Of a stretch of DNA of 48,295 nt, positions 1-7,821 are shown piece after piece; within the stretch, counting starts at the first letter, position 1, and each line of letters begins with the position of its first letter. Source of the DNA: Mycobacterium gordonae (GTDB taxonomy: Bacteria > Actinomycetota > Actinomycetes > Mycobacteriales > Mycobacteriaceae); contig NZ_LQOY01000049.1 of assembly GCF_002101675.1 (NCBI RefSeq), positions 1 through 48,295 of the forward strand, written 5' to 3'. The notes beneath the pieces were generated by a model. That model had not been told where the DNA came from. It saw only the letters and a program-made list of their open reading frames with translations, and ran no database searches. Both the position numbers and the translations under genes were made by a program.

Positions 1-17
1 GCGAGCGCGCGCGTGTG

Positions 18-34
18 TACGGCGACACGCCGTA
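18..34. repeat. Inverted repeat in the 173-base leader before the first gene
   Basis: Bases 1-173 hold no gene that I can support. Within them TACGGCG at 18-24 and CGCCGTA at 28-34 form a perfect 7-bp inverted repeat around ACA, and a second hairpin (CGCGCC/GGCGCG around TTC) lies at 50-64. Neither is followed by a T-run, so a classical terminator is doubtful. They may mark the end of an upstream gene outside the window or a dispersed intergenic palindrome. Confidence 0.35.
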
Positions 35-173
35 AATCCTGTACTTTTGCGCGCCTTCGGCGCGGAGGTGTGACCCGGCTTGGTCGCGCGAGCGCCCAGC
101 CGACAAGATGGAGAGCGAAATGCCCGCGCGAGCCGACGACGTCGGGTCGCACATCTGCGTTGAGGTCGCCATC

Positions 174-1064
174 ATGCACGTTCGCAGCCACCACCTGGTC
201 AGTCGTGTAAGCCGTTGCGGTGCAAGCCTTTTAGTAGCCACGGCCGTGCTCGTTACGCCCGGGCAAGCGGCCGCCGCCCCACTTCCCGCTGCCCCCGCGC
301 TAGCTGCCGACCCCGCGCTGCTGGCCCGCGACCTCGTCGCCGACGAGCAGGCACTGCGCGACCCGGCGTCGACGGACGCGGTGTTGCAGGCGGCCGCGCT
401 GCGTCAACAGGCGGCCTACCGTGCCATCGGACGCCACCCGGAGTGGGAGTCGATCGTGCGGCCCGTCATCCCCGCATCGCTGGTCGGCATCTACGACCTC
501 AACGTTGATGCGCGCCACCACCTGATGGCGCTCAACGCCGGAGAAGCCAAACCCACCCTGCCCGCGTGGCGCATCGACGCGCCGGCGCCGGTCGGTGAAC
601 TCGCCGGCTATTACCAGGCGGCCGCGGCGGCCACCGGTGTCGCCTGGAATTACCTCGCGGCGATCAACATGGTCGAAACCGACTTCGGCCGCATCAACGG
701 TGTCAGCACCGCCGGCGCGCAGGGGCCCATGCAGTTCCTGCCCTCCACCTTTGCGTCGTACGCCGAGGGGGGCGACATCCACTCGGCGCGCGACAGCATC
801 ATGGCGGCCGGCCGGATGCTCGCCGCCAACGGGTTCGCAAGCAACCCTGACGGCGCCGTCTACAGCTACAACCACTCCAGCCACTACGTCGGAGCCGTCA
901 AGGACTACGCCGCGGCGATCGCCGCCGACCCGGCCGTCCTTCCGGACTACCACCGGTGGGATGTCTATTACCTGACCACCTCGGGTGACGTCCTGCTGCC
1001 GGTCGGATACCTGGCTTCCGAGCGGATTCCCGTCGCCGACTACCTGGCGAGCCACCCGCAGTGA
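174..1064 (+). CDS. Secreted lytic transglycosylase (SLT/MltB-like)
   Basis: This 296-residue protein probably cleaves peptidoglycan glycan strands outside the membrane. The ATG at 174 begins a signal peptide: basic residues, a hydrophobic stretch at about 16-28, then an alanine-rich cleavage region near residues 32-36. The catalytic domain follows a variable region rich in Ala and Pro. It shows the family signature VETDFG, with Glu168 as the probable catalytic acid, then AGAQGPMQF and YSYNHSSHYV, which line the sugar-binding groove in lytic transglycosylases. An in-frame ATG at 108 would add 22 residues ahead of the basic n-region and is less likely. The gene stands alone; the next gene has its own promoter just downstream. 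The family assignment is firm, but the exact substrate and cleavage product are not visible. Confidence 0.85.
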   Translation: MHVRSHHLVSRVSRCGASLLVATAVLVTPGQAAAAPLPAAPALAADPALLARDLVADEQALRDPASTDAVLQAAALRQQAAYRAIGRHPEWESIVRPVIPASLVGIYDLNVDARHHLMALNAGEAKPTLPAWRIDAPAPVGELAGYYQAAAAATGVAWNYLAAINMVETDFGRINGVSTAGAQGPMQFLPSTFASYAEGGDIHSARDSIMAAGRMLAANGFASNPDGAVYSYNHSSHYVGAVKDYAAAIAADPAVLPDYHRWDVYYLTTSGDVLLPVGYLASERIPVADYLASHPQ

Positions 1065-1071
1065 CCTTGAC

Positions 1072-1091
1072 AGGCAAGTAGCTACTTGCCT
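1072..1091. promoter_or_regulatory. 20-bp perfect palindromic operator overlapping the promoter of the arsR-type gene
   Basis: AGGCAAGTAGCTACTTGCCT is a perfect 20-bp palindrome. A consensus -35 hexamer TTGACA lies at 1067-1072, and TAACGT at 1091-1096 fits a -10 with 18-bp spacing. The operator therefore fills the spacer between the two. The transcription start would fall at or next to the GTG at 1103, so the mRNA is probably leaderless. The natural ligand is the ArsR-family product of the gene that follows, acting as an autorepressor. Confidence 0.75.
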
Positions 1092-1102
1092 AACGTGAGC
1101 TC

Positions 1103-1387
1103 GTGGGGGACGTCTTCAAGGCCCTGGCCGATCCCACGCGACGCATCATCCTCGACGAACTGACCGACCGAAACGGGCAGACGCTCTTTGAGATCTGCGC
1201 TCGGCTGGCGACCAAGCACGGGCTGGGCTCGTCTCGGCAGGCGGTTTCGCAGCACCTCGATGTGCTCGAGGAAGCGGGTCTGGTCGAGACCCGCCGCGAG
1301 GGCCGATACAAGTTCCACTACATCAACACCGCGCCGTTGGAACCGATCGTCGCGCGATGGCTCAACAGGGGAAAGGGATCACCATGA
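1103..1387 (+). CDS. ArsR-family winged-helix transcriptional regulator
   Basis: This 94-residue protein is the size of a minimal ArsR domain. It opens with FKALADPTRRIILDEL, the usual first helix of the family. The recognition helix is in SSRQAVSQHLDVLEEAGLV, followed by a wing (REGRYKFHY). Its one cysteine is not in a CxC metal motif, so it is probably not a metal sensor. It belongs to the ArsR subgroup that sits beside VOC or SRPBCC genes. The GTG at 1103 is chosen because it lies at the predicted transcription start and just after the palindromic operator. The stop overlaps the ATG of the next gene (ATGA), so the two are translationally coupled and the regulator probably controls that enzyme as well as itself. 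The inducer is unknown. Confidence 0.88.
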   Translation: MGDVFKALADPTRRIILDELTDRNGQTLFEICARLATKHGLGSSRQAVSQHLDVLEEAGLVETRREGRYKFHYINTAPLEPIVARWLNRGKGSP

Positions 1388-1773
1388 GAATCAATCTGGC
1401 CAGCATCCTCGTCGACGACCAGGATAAGGCGCTGCGGTTTTACACCGAGATTCTCGGCTTCGTGACCAAGGCCGATATCCCGATGGGCGAGGCTCGCTGG
1501 ATCACGGTGGTGTCACCCGAGGACACGAACGGCACCGAACTGGTTCTCGAGCCGGACGGGCATCCCGCGGTCAAGCCGTTCAAAGAGGCGCTCGTTGCCG
1601 ACGGCATACCTTTCACGTCCTTCGCCGTCGACGACACTCACGCTGAATTCGAACGCTTGACCGGCCTGGGCGTGCGGTTCACCCAGGAGCCCGTGGCCAT
1701 GGGCCCCGTGATCACCGCGGTCCTCGATGACACCTGCGGAAACCTGATTCAAATCGCGCAGCTGACCGGTTGA
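1384..1773 (+). CDS. VOC-superfamily (glyoxalase/dioxygenase fold) protein
   Basis: This 129-residue protein has a vicinal-oxygen-chelate fold: two beta-alpha-beta-beta-beta modules, at about residues 1-60 and 68-128. It starts with the family opening INLASILVDDQDKALRFYTEILGF and ends with a typical DDTCGNLIQIAQ strand. Proteins of this shape include glyoxalases, ring-cleaving dioxygenases and antibiotic-binding proteins. The first metal-ligand position at the N-terminus is not His, so metal-dependent glyoxalase I activity is uncertain. The start overlaps the stop of the ArsR gene. It is likely an effector gene for a toxic or xenobiotic compound sensed by that regulator. Confidence 0.82.
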   Translation: MRINLASILVDDQDKALRFYTEILGFVTKADIPMGEARWITVVSPEDTNGTELVLEPDGHPAVKPFKEALVADGIPFTSFAVDDTHAEFERLTGLGVRFTQEPVAMGPVITAVLDDTCGNLIQIAQLTG

Positions 1774-1829
1774 GCCGGGCGGGGCACACGACTGCTGCGC
1801 GAACCAGGTCGCCTGTCCGGCGCCGACAC

Positions 1830-1849
1830 TGATATCGCATGCGCTATCA
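1830..1849. repeat. Near-perfect 20-bp palindrome between convergent genes
   Basis: The sequence TGATATCGCATGCGCTATCA is a palindrome in 18 of 20 positions. It lies in the 111-base gap between the convergent VOC and HxlR genes. No T-run follows on either strand. It could be a bidirectional transcription end or a protein-binding site with no obvious gene to serve. Confidence 0.35.
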
Positions 1850-1884
1850 CGTTTGCAGCGGCATCATGCCGAGGATTCCCGGTG

Positions 1885-2364
1885 CTAAAGTGACGGATGT
1901 GACTCGCCGGAGAACCCCGGCCCCGGCTCGGGCGTCACATTGCGAGCGGTGATCTCGTCACCGCAGTGGGCGCAGATCAGCCGCGGATCGGCGACCTCGC
2001 CACAAGGCTGGTGCCGCAACAGGATTGGTGGCCCATTCGGGTTCGGCAGGTGCTCGTCGCCCCAGCGCATCAACACCACTACCGCGCCGAACAGCTCGTG
2101 CCCCACGTCGGTGAGGCGGTACTCGTAGCGTTCGGGATCCTGCGAATAGCGCACCCGCTCAAGCAGTCCCGCATCGACGAGCATTCGCAGCCGCGACGAC
2201 AGTGTCGGCCGCGGAATGTTGAGGTTGCGGGCGAGTTGACCGAAGCGCTGTACACCGAAGAACGCCTCACGCAGAATCAGCAGGGTCCACCGTTCGCCCA
2301 CCAACTCCAGCGCCCGGCCGACCGACTCCCCGTGGAAGCGGTGAGACAGATCGGTAGCCGCCAT
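1885..2364 (-). CDS. HxlR-family winged-helix regulator
   Basis: This 159-residue protein has an HxlR domain at residues 10-105: the opening GRALELVGERWTLLILREAFFGVQRFGQL and the recognition helix IPRPTLSSRLRMLVDAGLL are diagnostic. The C-terminal 50 residues hold three cysteines in a Cys-(n)-CAHC arrangement, which could form a small zinc or redox site. Many HxlR proteins sense electrophiles or redox state. The gene is divergent from a flavin monooxygenase operon. Two copies of a 16-bp operator-like sequence lie directly upstream of its start, so it probably represses both itself and that operon. Confidence 0.88.
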   Translation of the reverse strand: MAATDLSHRFHGESVGRALELVGERWTLLILREAFFGVQRFGQLARNLNIPRPTLSSRLRMLVDAGLLERVRYSQDPERYEYRLTDVGHELFGAVVVLMRWGDEHLPNPNGPPILLRHQPCGEVADPRLICAHCGDEITARNVTPEPGPGFSGESHPSL

Positions 2365-2365
2365 A

Positions 2366-2398
2366 GTTCAATCACTGTACCGGTTCAAATACTGAACC
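2366..2398. promoter_or_regulatory. Tandem operator pair between hxlR-type gene and monooxygenase operon
   Basis: Two 16-bp copies repeat with a 17-bp period: GTTCAATCACTGTACC at 2366-2381 and GTTCAAATACTGAACC at 2383-2398. They match at 13 of 16 positions. The second copy is part of a perfect inverted repeat, CGGTTCA/TGAACCG, at 2381-2399 with a 5-bp spacer. The site begins two bases upstream of the HxlR start codon and lies 47 bases before the divergent operon, as expected for an autoregulating repressor. Confidence 0.65.
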
Positions 2399-2444
2399 GC
2401 ACGTGGTAGCTTGACTGCACCGTCACCGTTACCGGGAGTCGCCG

Positions 2445-3572
2445 ATGAACCATGCAGATACCCCCGAGGTCCTCGCGGAAAAGATCGCGCTGTCGGCCCG
2501 GGATCTGGCGCCCGAGATCGACCGCGAGCGCCGGCTTCCACCCGAACTGGTCACGCGACTGAACGAGGCCGGCATGCTGCGCGCCACCATGCCGCGCGAG
2601 GTCGACGCCCTCGAATTGTCGCCGCCGACGGCCCTGCGGTGCGCTGAGGCGATAGCCCGGGGCGACGCGGCGACGGGATGGTGCGTGTCGATCGCGATCA
2701 CCAGCGCATTGCTGGTGGCCTACTTGCCGGACGCCGCGCGAGACGAGATGTTCGGCGGCGGCCGGGGCGTCGCGGCCGGGGTGTGGGCGCCACGTGGCAA
2801 GGCCGAGTCGGTCGACGGCGGTGTGGTGGTGTCCGGACGCTGGCCGTTCTGTAGCGGAATCACGCACGCGGACATACTCTTTGCCGGATGCTTCGTCGGG
2901 GAGAGCCGGGTGCCCTCTGTTGTCGCGCTGCCGAAGGAAGACCTGCAGGTCCTGGATAACTGGCACACCCTCGGACTGCGCGGCACCGGTAGCCACGACA
3001 CCGTCGCCGAGGAGGTCTTCGTGCCCGCCGACCGCGTGTTCTCAGTATTCGACGGGCCGACGGTAAACCGGCCGCTGTATCGCTTTCCAGTGTTCGGGTT
3101 CTTCGCGCTGTCAGTGGCCGCTGCCGCCCTCGGCAATGCCCGTGCGGCGATTGACGATCTCGTTGAACTCGCAGGGGGCAAAAAGGGACTCGGGTCGACG
3201 CGGACCCTCGCAGAGCGCCCGGCGACGCAGTCCGCGGTGGCGGCCGCGGAGTCGGCACTGGCCGCGGCCCGGGCGCTTTACTACGAGGCGACCGAAAACG
3301 CTTGGCAGGCCAGTCAGGAGCCCGACCCCGTGCCGATTGCCCTGCGCAACCGGCTACGCCTGGCGGCCACCCACGCCGCACGCACCTCCGCCGACGTGGT
3401 GCGCACCATGTACGACCTGGCCGGCGGCACCGCCATCTACGACACCTCGCCGCTGCAGCGCCGGTTCCGCGACGCCTTCACCGCCACCGCACACTTCCAA
3501 GTGAACGAAGCATCGCGCGAACTGCCCGGCCGTCTGCTACTGGACCAGCACGCCGACACCTCGATGCTGTGA
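2445..3572 (+). CDS. Acyl-CoA dehydrogenase-fold flavin-dependent monooxygenase
   Basis: This 375-residue protein has the three-part acyl-CoA dehydrogenase fold: N-terminal helices (1-100), a beta middle domain (about 105-205, with the WHTLGLRGTGSHD strand-turn seen in group D monooxygenases) and a C-terminal helical bundle. It looks closer to HsaA/HpaB-type two-component hydroxylases than to true dehydrogenases, because the catalytic Glu of the latter is not evident. It would use reduced flavin from a partner reductase to hydroxylate an aromatic or similar substrate. It starts the operon 2445-5541 and its stop overlaps the next start (GTGA). The substrate is not deducible. Confidence 0.8.
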   Translation: MNHADTPEVLAEKIALSARDLAPEIDRERRLPPELVTRLNEAGMLRATMPREVDALELSPPTALRCAEAIARGDAATGWCVSIAITSALLVAYLPDAARDEMFGGGRGVAAGVWAPRGKAESVDGGVVVSGRWPFCSGITHADILFAGCFVGESRVPSVVALPKEDLQVLDNWHTLGLRGTGSHDTVAEEVFVPADRVFSVFDGPTVNRPLYRFPVFGFFALSVAAAALGNARAAIDDLVELAGGKKGLGSTRTLAERPATQSAVAAAESALAAARALYYEATENAWQASQEPDPVPIALRNRLRLAATHAARTSADVVRTMYDLAGGTAIYDTSPLQRRFRDAFTATAHFQVNEASRELPGRLLLDQHADTSML

Positions 3573-4534
3573 CGAAACTCGAAGTCGTCCTTCCGTTTTG
3601 GCTCGACCGGCCCGACCGTGAGGCGCTGGAGATCGCGCGGACGGTAGCGGAATCCGGTTTCGATGCGTTGTGGATCGGGGAGATGGCCACCTACGACGCG
3701 TTCGCCCTGGCGACGGCGATCGGGCTGCGAGCATCGGAGCTGCCACTGAAGATCGGGCCGCTGGCCGTCGGAGTGCGCGGCCCGGTGACGCTCGCGCTCG
3801 GCGTTAGTACCGTGGCGTCTCTGACCGGCAACCGTGTCGACCTCGCCCTCGGCGCATCCAGCCCGGCGATCGTGACCGGCTGGCACAACCGTGTCTGGGC
3901 TAACCACGTGTCGGTGATGCGGGAAACCATCGAATGCCTGCGGCCGATGCTGGCCGGCGAGCGCGTCACCTATCACGGCCGGCACGTCAACAGCCAGGGG
4001 TTCCGGCTGCGCAACCCGGTCCCTGAGGCGCGAATTGCGTTGGGCGCGTTCGGTCCCGGGATGATCTCTCTGGCCGCGCAGCAGGCTGACGAGGTGGTGC
4101 TCAACCTCGCCTCGCCCGCCCGGGTGGCCCAGGTGCGGGAAGCGATCGAGCGTGTCGCTGCCGGTCGTCCCGTCCCCCGCCTCACGGTTTGGGTGCCGGT
4201 CGGCCTCGATCCGGGCTCCGCGGCGCATGCCCAGCTGGCCGGTCAGCTGGGCGTCTATCTTTCACCGCCGGGTTACGGAGAGATGTTCAGCGCGTTGGGC
4301 TTTGGGGAGCTGGTGCAGCGGGCCCGCGCCGGATCGTCCCGTCGTGCACTGGCGGCCGCCATTCCCGTCGAGCTGCTCGACACGGTGTGCGCCCTGGGTC
4401 CGCCGACCCGCATAGGGCAACGGCTGCGCGAGTACCGGGATGCCGGTGCGGACTGTGTCGCGGTGGTACCCGCCACCGCAGAGGATGCCGGCGGCCGCAG
4501 GGTTCTCAACGCATTGAGTCAGGAGATGCCATGA
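3569..4534 (+). CDS. LLM-class (luciferase-like) F420-dependent oxidoreductase
   Basis: This 321-residue TIM-barrel protein belongs to the bacterial luciferase-like superfamily, whose mycobacterial members mostly use coenzyme F420 for hydride transfer. Family features are the ESGFDALWIGEM segment near the N-terminus, the LTGNRVDLALGASSPAIVTGW phosphate-binding loop region, and the closing GAFGPGMISLAAQQADEVVLN strand. The GTG at 3569 is chosen because it overlaps the stop of the monooxygenase gene; the reading frame is open further upstream but runs antisense-like through that gene. It is the middle gene of a three-gene operon. It may act on the same compound as its neighbours or supply reducing power. 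Confidence 0.8.
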   Translation: MTKLEVVLPFWLDRPDREALEIARTVAESGFDALWIGEMATYDAFALATAIGLRASELPLKIGPLAVGVRGPVTLALGVSTVASLTGNRVDLALGASSPAIVTGWHNRVWANHVSVMRETIECLRPMLAGERVTYHGRHVNSQGFRLRNPVPEARIALGAFGPGMISLAAQQADEVVLNLASPARVAQVREAIERVAAGRPVPRLTVWVPVGLDPGSAAHAQLAGQLGVYLSPPGYGEMFSALGFGELVQRARAGSSRRALAAAIPVELLDTVCALGPPTRIGQRLREYRDAGADCVAVVPATAEDAGGRRVLNALSQEMP

Positions 4535-5541
4535 CGCTCACCAATACCGTGTGCCGGCTGGCTGCCCGTCCGGTCGGCCTGCCGAAGGTCTCCGATTGGC
4601 GGATCAGCGACGAGCCGGCCGCGGCTCCCGCTGACGGTGAGTTCCTAGTGCAGGTCGAGTACCTGTCGGTCGATCCGGCGATGCGGACATGGATGAATGC
4701 CGGCCGGTCCTACGTGCCGCCGGTGGAGATCGGGGAGGTGATGCGAGCCGGCGCCATCGGGCGCGTTATCGAGTCGCGACACCCGGACTTCGCGACCGGC
4801 GACGAGGTGTTCGGCGCGTTCGGGGTGCAACGCTACGCGGTCTCCGACGGCCGCGACGTGACCCCGGTCGACACCACGCTGGCGCCCGCCCCGGTGCACC
4901 TCGGCGCGCTGGGCATCAGCGGGCTGACCGCCTACTTCGGGCTGCTCGACGTGGGCCGGCCACAGCCGGGCCAGACCGTCGTCATCTCCGGCGCTGCCGG
5001 ATCGGTGGGCAGCATCGCCGGTCAGATCGCGCGCATCAAGGGTTGCCGCGCGGTCGGCATCGCCGGCGGTGAAGACAAGTGCCGCTGGCTGGTCGAGGAA
5101 CTCGGGTTCGACGCCGCCATCGACTACAAGTCCGGCGATCTGCGCAGCCAGTTGAAAACTTCTGCGCCCGAGGGCATCGACGTCTTCTTCGACAACGTCG
5201 GCGGCGCCACCCTGGAAGCCGCGCTGTCCCGGCTGGCCCGCGGCGCACGCGTGGTGATCTGCGGTGCGATCTCGCAGTACAACGCCAGCGGCGAACTTCG
5301 CGGCCCGGCGAACTACATGCAACTGTTGGTCGCACGCGCGTCGATGACCGGCTTCGTGATCTTCGACTACGCCGACCGATACCGGGAAGCCGTTGTGCAA
5401 CTGGCGGATTGGCTGCGCAGTGGTGATTTGCGGTCACGCGAGCAGGTCGTCGAAGGAGGCATCGGCGACTTTCCCGAGGTGCTGCTCAAGCTGTTCCGCG
5501 GTGACAACACCGGCAAACTGATCCTGGCGCTCGCGTCCTGA
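4531..5541 (+). CDS. NADP-dependent medium-chain oxidoreductase (CurA/prostaglandin reductase type)
   Basis: This 336-residue protein is a zinc-free medium-chain dehydrogenase/reductase. The N-terminal catalytic domain has the family signature SVDPAMRTWMN with GEVMRAGAIGRVIES. The Rossmann domain carries the nucleotide-binding loop VVISGAAGSVGS at about 151-162, followed by IDYKSGDL and FDNVGGATLEAAL. Such enzymes reduce the carbon-carbon double bond of alpha,beta-unsaturated ketones and aldehydes with NADPH. The ATG overlaps the stop of the F420 oxidoreductase gene (ATGA). It closes the operon and may reduce the product of the upstream monooxygenase. Confidence 0.88.
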   Translation: MTLTNTVCRLAARPVGLPKVSDWRISDEPAAAPADGEFLVQVEYLSVDPAMRTWMNAGRSYVPPVEIGEVMRAGAIGRVIESRHPDFATGDEVFGAFGVQRYAVSDGRDVTPVDTTLAPAPVHLGALGISGLTAYFGLLDVGRPQPGQTVVISGAAGSVGSIAGQIARIKGCRAVGIAGGEDKCRWLVEELGFDAAIDYKSGDLRSQLKTSAPEGIDVFFDNVGGATLEAALSRLARGARVVICGAISQYNASGELRGPANYMQLLVARASMTGFVIFDYADRYREAVVQLADWLRSGDLRSREQVVEGGIGDFPEVLLKLFRGDNTGKLILALAS

Positions 5542-5544
5542 CGC

Positions 5545-5565
5545 CGGCGGGTTTCGTTTCCGCCG
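5545..5565. terminator. GC hairpin between convergent genes
   Basis: CGGCGG at 5545-5550 and CCGCCG at 5560-5565 form a perfect 6-bp stem around a 9-base loop (GTTTCGTTT). It sits four bases after the reductase stop and between convergent genes. There is no T-run, as is common in mycobacteria, so the terminator call rests on position and stem only. Confidence 0.4.
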
Positions 5566-5624
5566 CCGACGGCTTGCTAGTCGTCGAGACCGACGGCTGA
5601 GTTGCCAAAGATTGCCCGGTGCAT

Positions 5625-6704
5625 CTAGATATTGAAGCGGCCGGCGAACGCGCGCAGCGGCAAGTCGGCGCTGGTGATCAGGCCTGGGGGAGCGGCGACG
5701 ACCGACCTGATCGAGTTCAGCGCCGGCAAACCGGTGACCGTCATGCCGATGGAGGCGAAGTTGTCCGGGTTGGACAGATCGACGCCAGGCTTCGGGAAGA
5801 TCATGTGCTTGTTGTAGATGCACGGATCACCCTTGATCTGAGTGATGTAGCAGCCCTTGATATCCCAGTTGGGGTCGGTGTGCGGGGTCATCTGCCATTC
5901 CAGGTGCGTTTCCACCCGGGGCACCCCGTCCACCATGCCCTGATACTTGATGTAGTTTCCGCCCAGCGAACCCTTCGGCAGCGTGTACCAGCCCAAATCG
6001 ACATCCTTGGTGCAAGCGCCCAATTCGTAGGTGAACTTGACCTCGTCGAGTTCGAGGTCGAAGCAGTCGGCCATCATCAGGACACTGTCGGCGAACACGC
6101 GGGTGTACTTCTCCAATTTGCCCGGAATGGATGGATCGTCAACCGGCAGGCCGTAACCCACCTCGATCCAGGTGTCCTTGGAGTGGTGGCACGACACGTC
6201 AACCGACTCGATGGTGGTGACGTTCTCGATCTCGGCGACATCGGCCGAACAGACCACGCCCAAGATCTGGTTGACGCCGGGGTTCATGCCCGTCCCGTAG
6301 AACGTCGAGCCGCCCTTCGCGCAAGCCTCCGCCAGCAGCTGTGTGACGGGTTTGCCGGAGTGGTGCGGATGGTTGCGGTCGCGGTGCCAGCCGGTGATCC
6401 AGTCGGCGGTGGTGACGATATTGATGCCGGCCTCGAGGACTTTGACGTACAGGTCCTCGTCGGGGAAGACGCCGTGGAAGGTCAGCACGTCGGGCTTGGC
6501 GGCGATGATTTCCTCGACGCTGCCGGTGGCCTTGACACCGTTGGGCGCCAACCCGACCAGCTCACCGACGTCGCGGCCGACCTTCTCCGGTGAATAGCAG
6601 TGCACGCCAATCAATTGCAGGTCCGGATGGGTGGCGATGCGCTTGATCATCTCGGAACCGACGTTGCCGGTGGCGACCTGGAAGACCTTGATCGGAGGCG
6701 TCAT
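5625..6704 (-). CDS. Dihydrodipicolinate reductase-like NAD(P)H-dependent dehydrogenase
   Basis: This 359-residue protein has a Rossmann domain at the N-terminus with the nucleotide loop VATGNVGSEM, then a mixed catalytic domain. The layout fits the dihydrodipicolinate reductase-like amine dehydrogenase family (relatives of 2,4-diaminopentanoate dehydrogenase), not DapB itself, which is about 100 residues shorter. Motifs such as FHGVFPDEDLYVKVLEAGINIVTT and YGTGMNPGVNQIL are typical of the mycobacterial group. The start overlaps the stop of the Rieske oxygenase gene (ATGA), so the two work in one operon. A role in turning over a hydroxylated lipid or steroid is an inference from that pairing. 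Confidence 0.75.
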   Translation of the reverse strand: MTPPIKVFQVATGNVGSEMIKRIATHPDLQLIGVHCYSPEKVGRDVGELVGLAPNGVKATGSVEEIIAAKPDVLTFHGVFPDEDLYVKVLEAGINIVTTADWITGWHRDRNHPHHSGKPVTQLLAEACAKGGSTFYGTGMNPGVNQILGVVCSADVAEIENVTTIESVDVSCHHSKDTWIEVGYGLPVDDPSIPGKLEKYTRVFADSVLMMADCFDLELDEVKFTYELGACTKDVDLGWYTLPKGSLGGNYIKYQGMVDGVPRVETHLEWQMTPHTDPNWDIKGCYITQIKGDPCIYNKHMIFPKPGVDLSNPDNFASIGMTVTGLPALNSIRSVVAAPPGLITSADLPLRAFAGRFNI

Positions 6705-7729
6705 TGTTGTGCCTTTCCGGAGCTGTTGAGTTCGGCGGCGGTGCCGCCCTTTCCATCGGGATAGAACTTCTTGGCCCAGTTACGGATCGCAGTGAATCCC
6801 TCGTACTCCGCGTTCGCGAGCGCCGGCGGGTCGGAGTAGCGCTGGTGCGCCCAGATGTGCACGTCCTGGGCGAACTGGCGGATCACCTCTTCACCGAACA
6901 TGCGAGCCTTGGCTTGGGCGCGCTCGTCGTCCCGGCCCGGAACTCGGCCGATATACACCATGAACCGGACGTCGGAGGTGCGCTCGTCGACCGGGGTGAT
7001 CGCCGAGATGGTGCGATTGTCGACCATCCCCCAGCTTCTGGTGACGGCCACGCCCAGTCCGCCGTTGATGGCCTCGACACCGCTTCTGACGTCCTCGATG
7101 CTCTGTTGGTCGTCGCCTTCGAAGGTGATGGTGAAGTCGACGTAGGACACCGGTTCGTCGAAGTCGTGCCGGGTGAAGATCGGCACGATCGGTGTGTTGT
7201 GGACGTATTTGAAGTGGGCGAAGTCGACACCGTTCTCCAGCACGTACTGCGGGTGTAACTCCAGCCCCTGCCGGAACAGTCGCTGCTGTGGGTAGTAGTC
7301 GGCTTTTCGGCGACCGTCGCCGAAGTCTTCGAAGATGTCAGGTGCCTCGAAAAACGGTGCGCGGCCCTCGATGTCGTGCCAGATGTAGACCGACTCGTTG
7401 CGCTCGACCACCGGGTAGGTGCGGATGCGTCGTCCCCGGTTGGGACGGTCCTGGTACGGGATGCAGACATTGCGCCCCTGCTGGCTCCACTGCCAGCCGT
7501 GAAACGGGCACTGCAGTACCTCGCCGACGACCGTGCCGCCGTAGCCCAGATGAGCGCCGAGGTGTTCGCAGTACGCGTTCATCACGGTCAGTTGGCCCGA
7601 ATCGGCGCGCCAGGCGACCATCTCCTGGTCGAAGTACTTCATCGTGTGGACGTCACCGATGCCGATCTCCTCGGACCACGCGACCTGGAACCAGCCGGTG
7701 GGCTTCATCGACAAAGGCGGCTTGGCCAT
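6701..7729 (-). CDS. Rieske non-haem iron oxygenase (KshA-like)
   Basis: This 342-residue oxygenase component has a Rieske [2Fe-2S] centre in CEHLGAH followed by CPFHGW (CxH, then CxxH), at about residues 57-80. The mononuclear iron site is seen in DFAHFKYVH, the D-x2-H-x4-H pattern. Overall it resembles KshA, the 3-ketosteroid 9-alpha-hydroxylase oxygenase, and its paralogues. It would need a separate ferredoxin reductase, not present here. The ATG at 7729 is preferred to one at 7762 because AAAGGA lies nine bases upstream and because the longer start would overlap the inverted repeat in the divergent promoter. It is the first gene of an operon with the dehydrogenase at 5625-6704. Confidence 0.88.
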   Translation of the reverse strand: MAKPPLSMKPTGWFQVAWSEEIGIGDVHTMKYFDQEMVAWRADSGQLTVMNAYCEHLGAHLGYGGTVVGEVLQCPFHGWQWSQQGRNVCIPYQDRPNRGRRIRTYPVVERNESVYIWHDIEGRAPFFEAPDIFEDFGDGRRKADYYPQQRLFRQGLELHPQYVLENGVDFAHFKYVHNTPIVPIFTRHDFDEPVSYVDFTITFEGDDQQSIEDVRSGVEAINGGLGVAVTRSWGMVDNRTISAITPVDERTSDVRFMVYIGRVPGRDDERAQAKARMFGEEVIRQFAQDVHIWAHQRYSDPPALANAEYEGFTAIRNWAKKFYPDGKGGTAAELNSSGKAQQ

Positions 7730-7763
7730 GCACCAGTCCTTTCCGGGGTGATCATCAAGCACT

Positions 7764-7780
7764 CTATGAAAAAGTCATAG
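7764..7780. promoter_or_regulatory. Inverted repeat in the divergent Rieske/TetR promoter
   Basis: CTATGA at 7764-7769 and TCATAG at 7775-7780 form a perfect 6-bp inverted repeat with a 5-bp spacer, and flanking bases extend it imperfectly. It lies 35 bases from the Rieske start and 42 from the TetR start. It is the likely operator of the divergent TetR-family gene. Confidence 0.55.
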
Positions 7781-7821
7781 ATGAGTCAACGAAACTGCGC
7801 TGTCCGCGTTACCATTCGCAC

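Noticed and set aside
3302..3568. Upstream extension of the F420 oxidoreductase frame
   Set aside because: It overlaps the monooxygenase gene in another frame and looks Arg/Pro-rich; the GTG at 3569 overlaps the previous stop and aligns with the family.
4189..4530. Upstream extension of the medium-chain reductase frame
   Set aside because: It is a shadow of the oxidoreductase gene; the ATGA overlap at 4531 is the natural start.
5619..6593. 324-codon plus-strand frame opposite the dehydrogenase gene
   Set aside because: It is a codon-bias shadow of a gene with clear family motifs on the minus strand.
7288..7821. Upstream extension of the TetR frame
   Set aside because: It is antisense to the Rieske gene with high-GC composition; the TetR domain begins just after ATG 7822.
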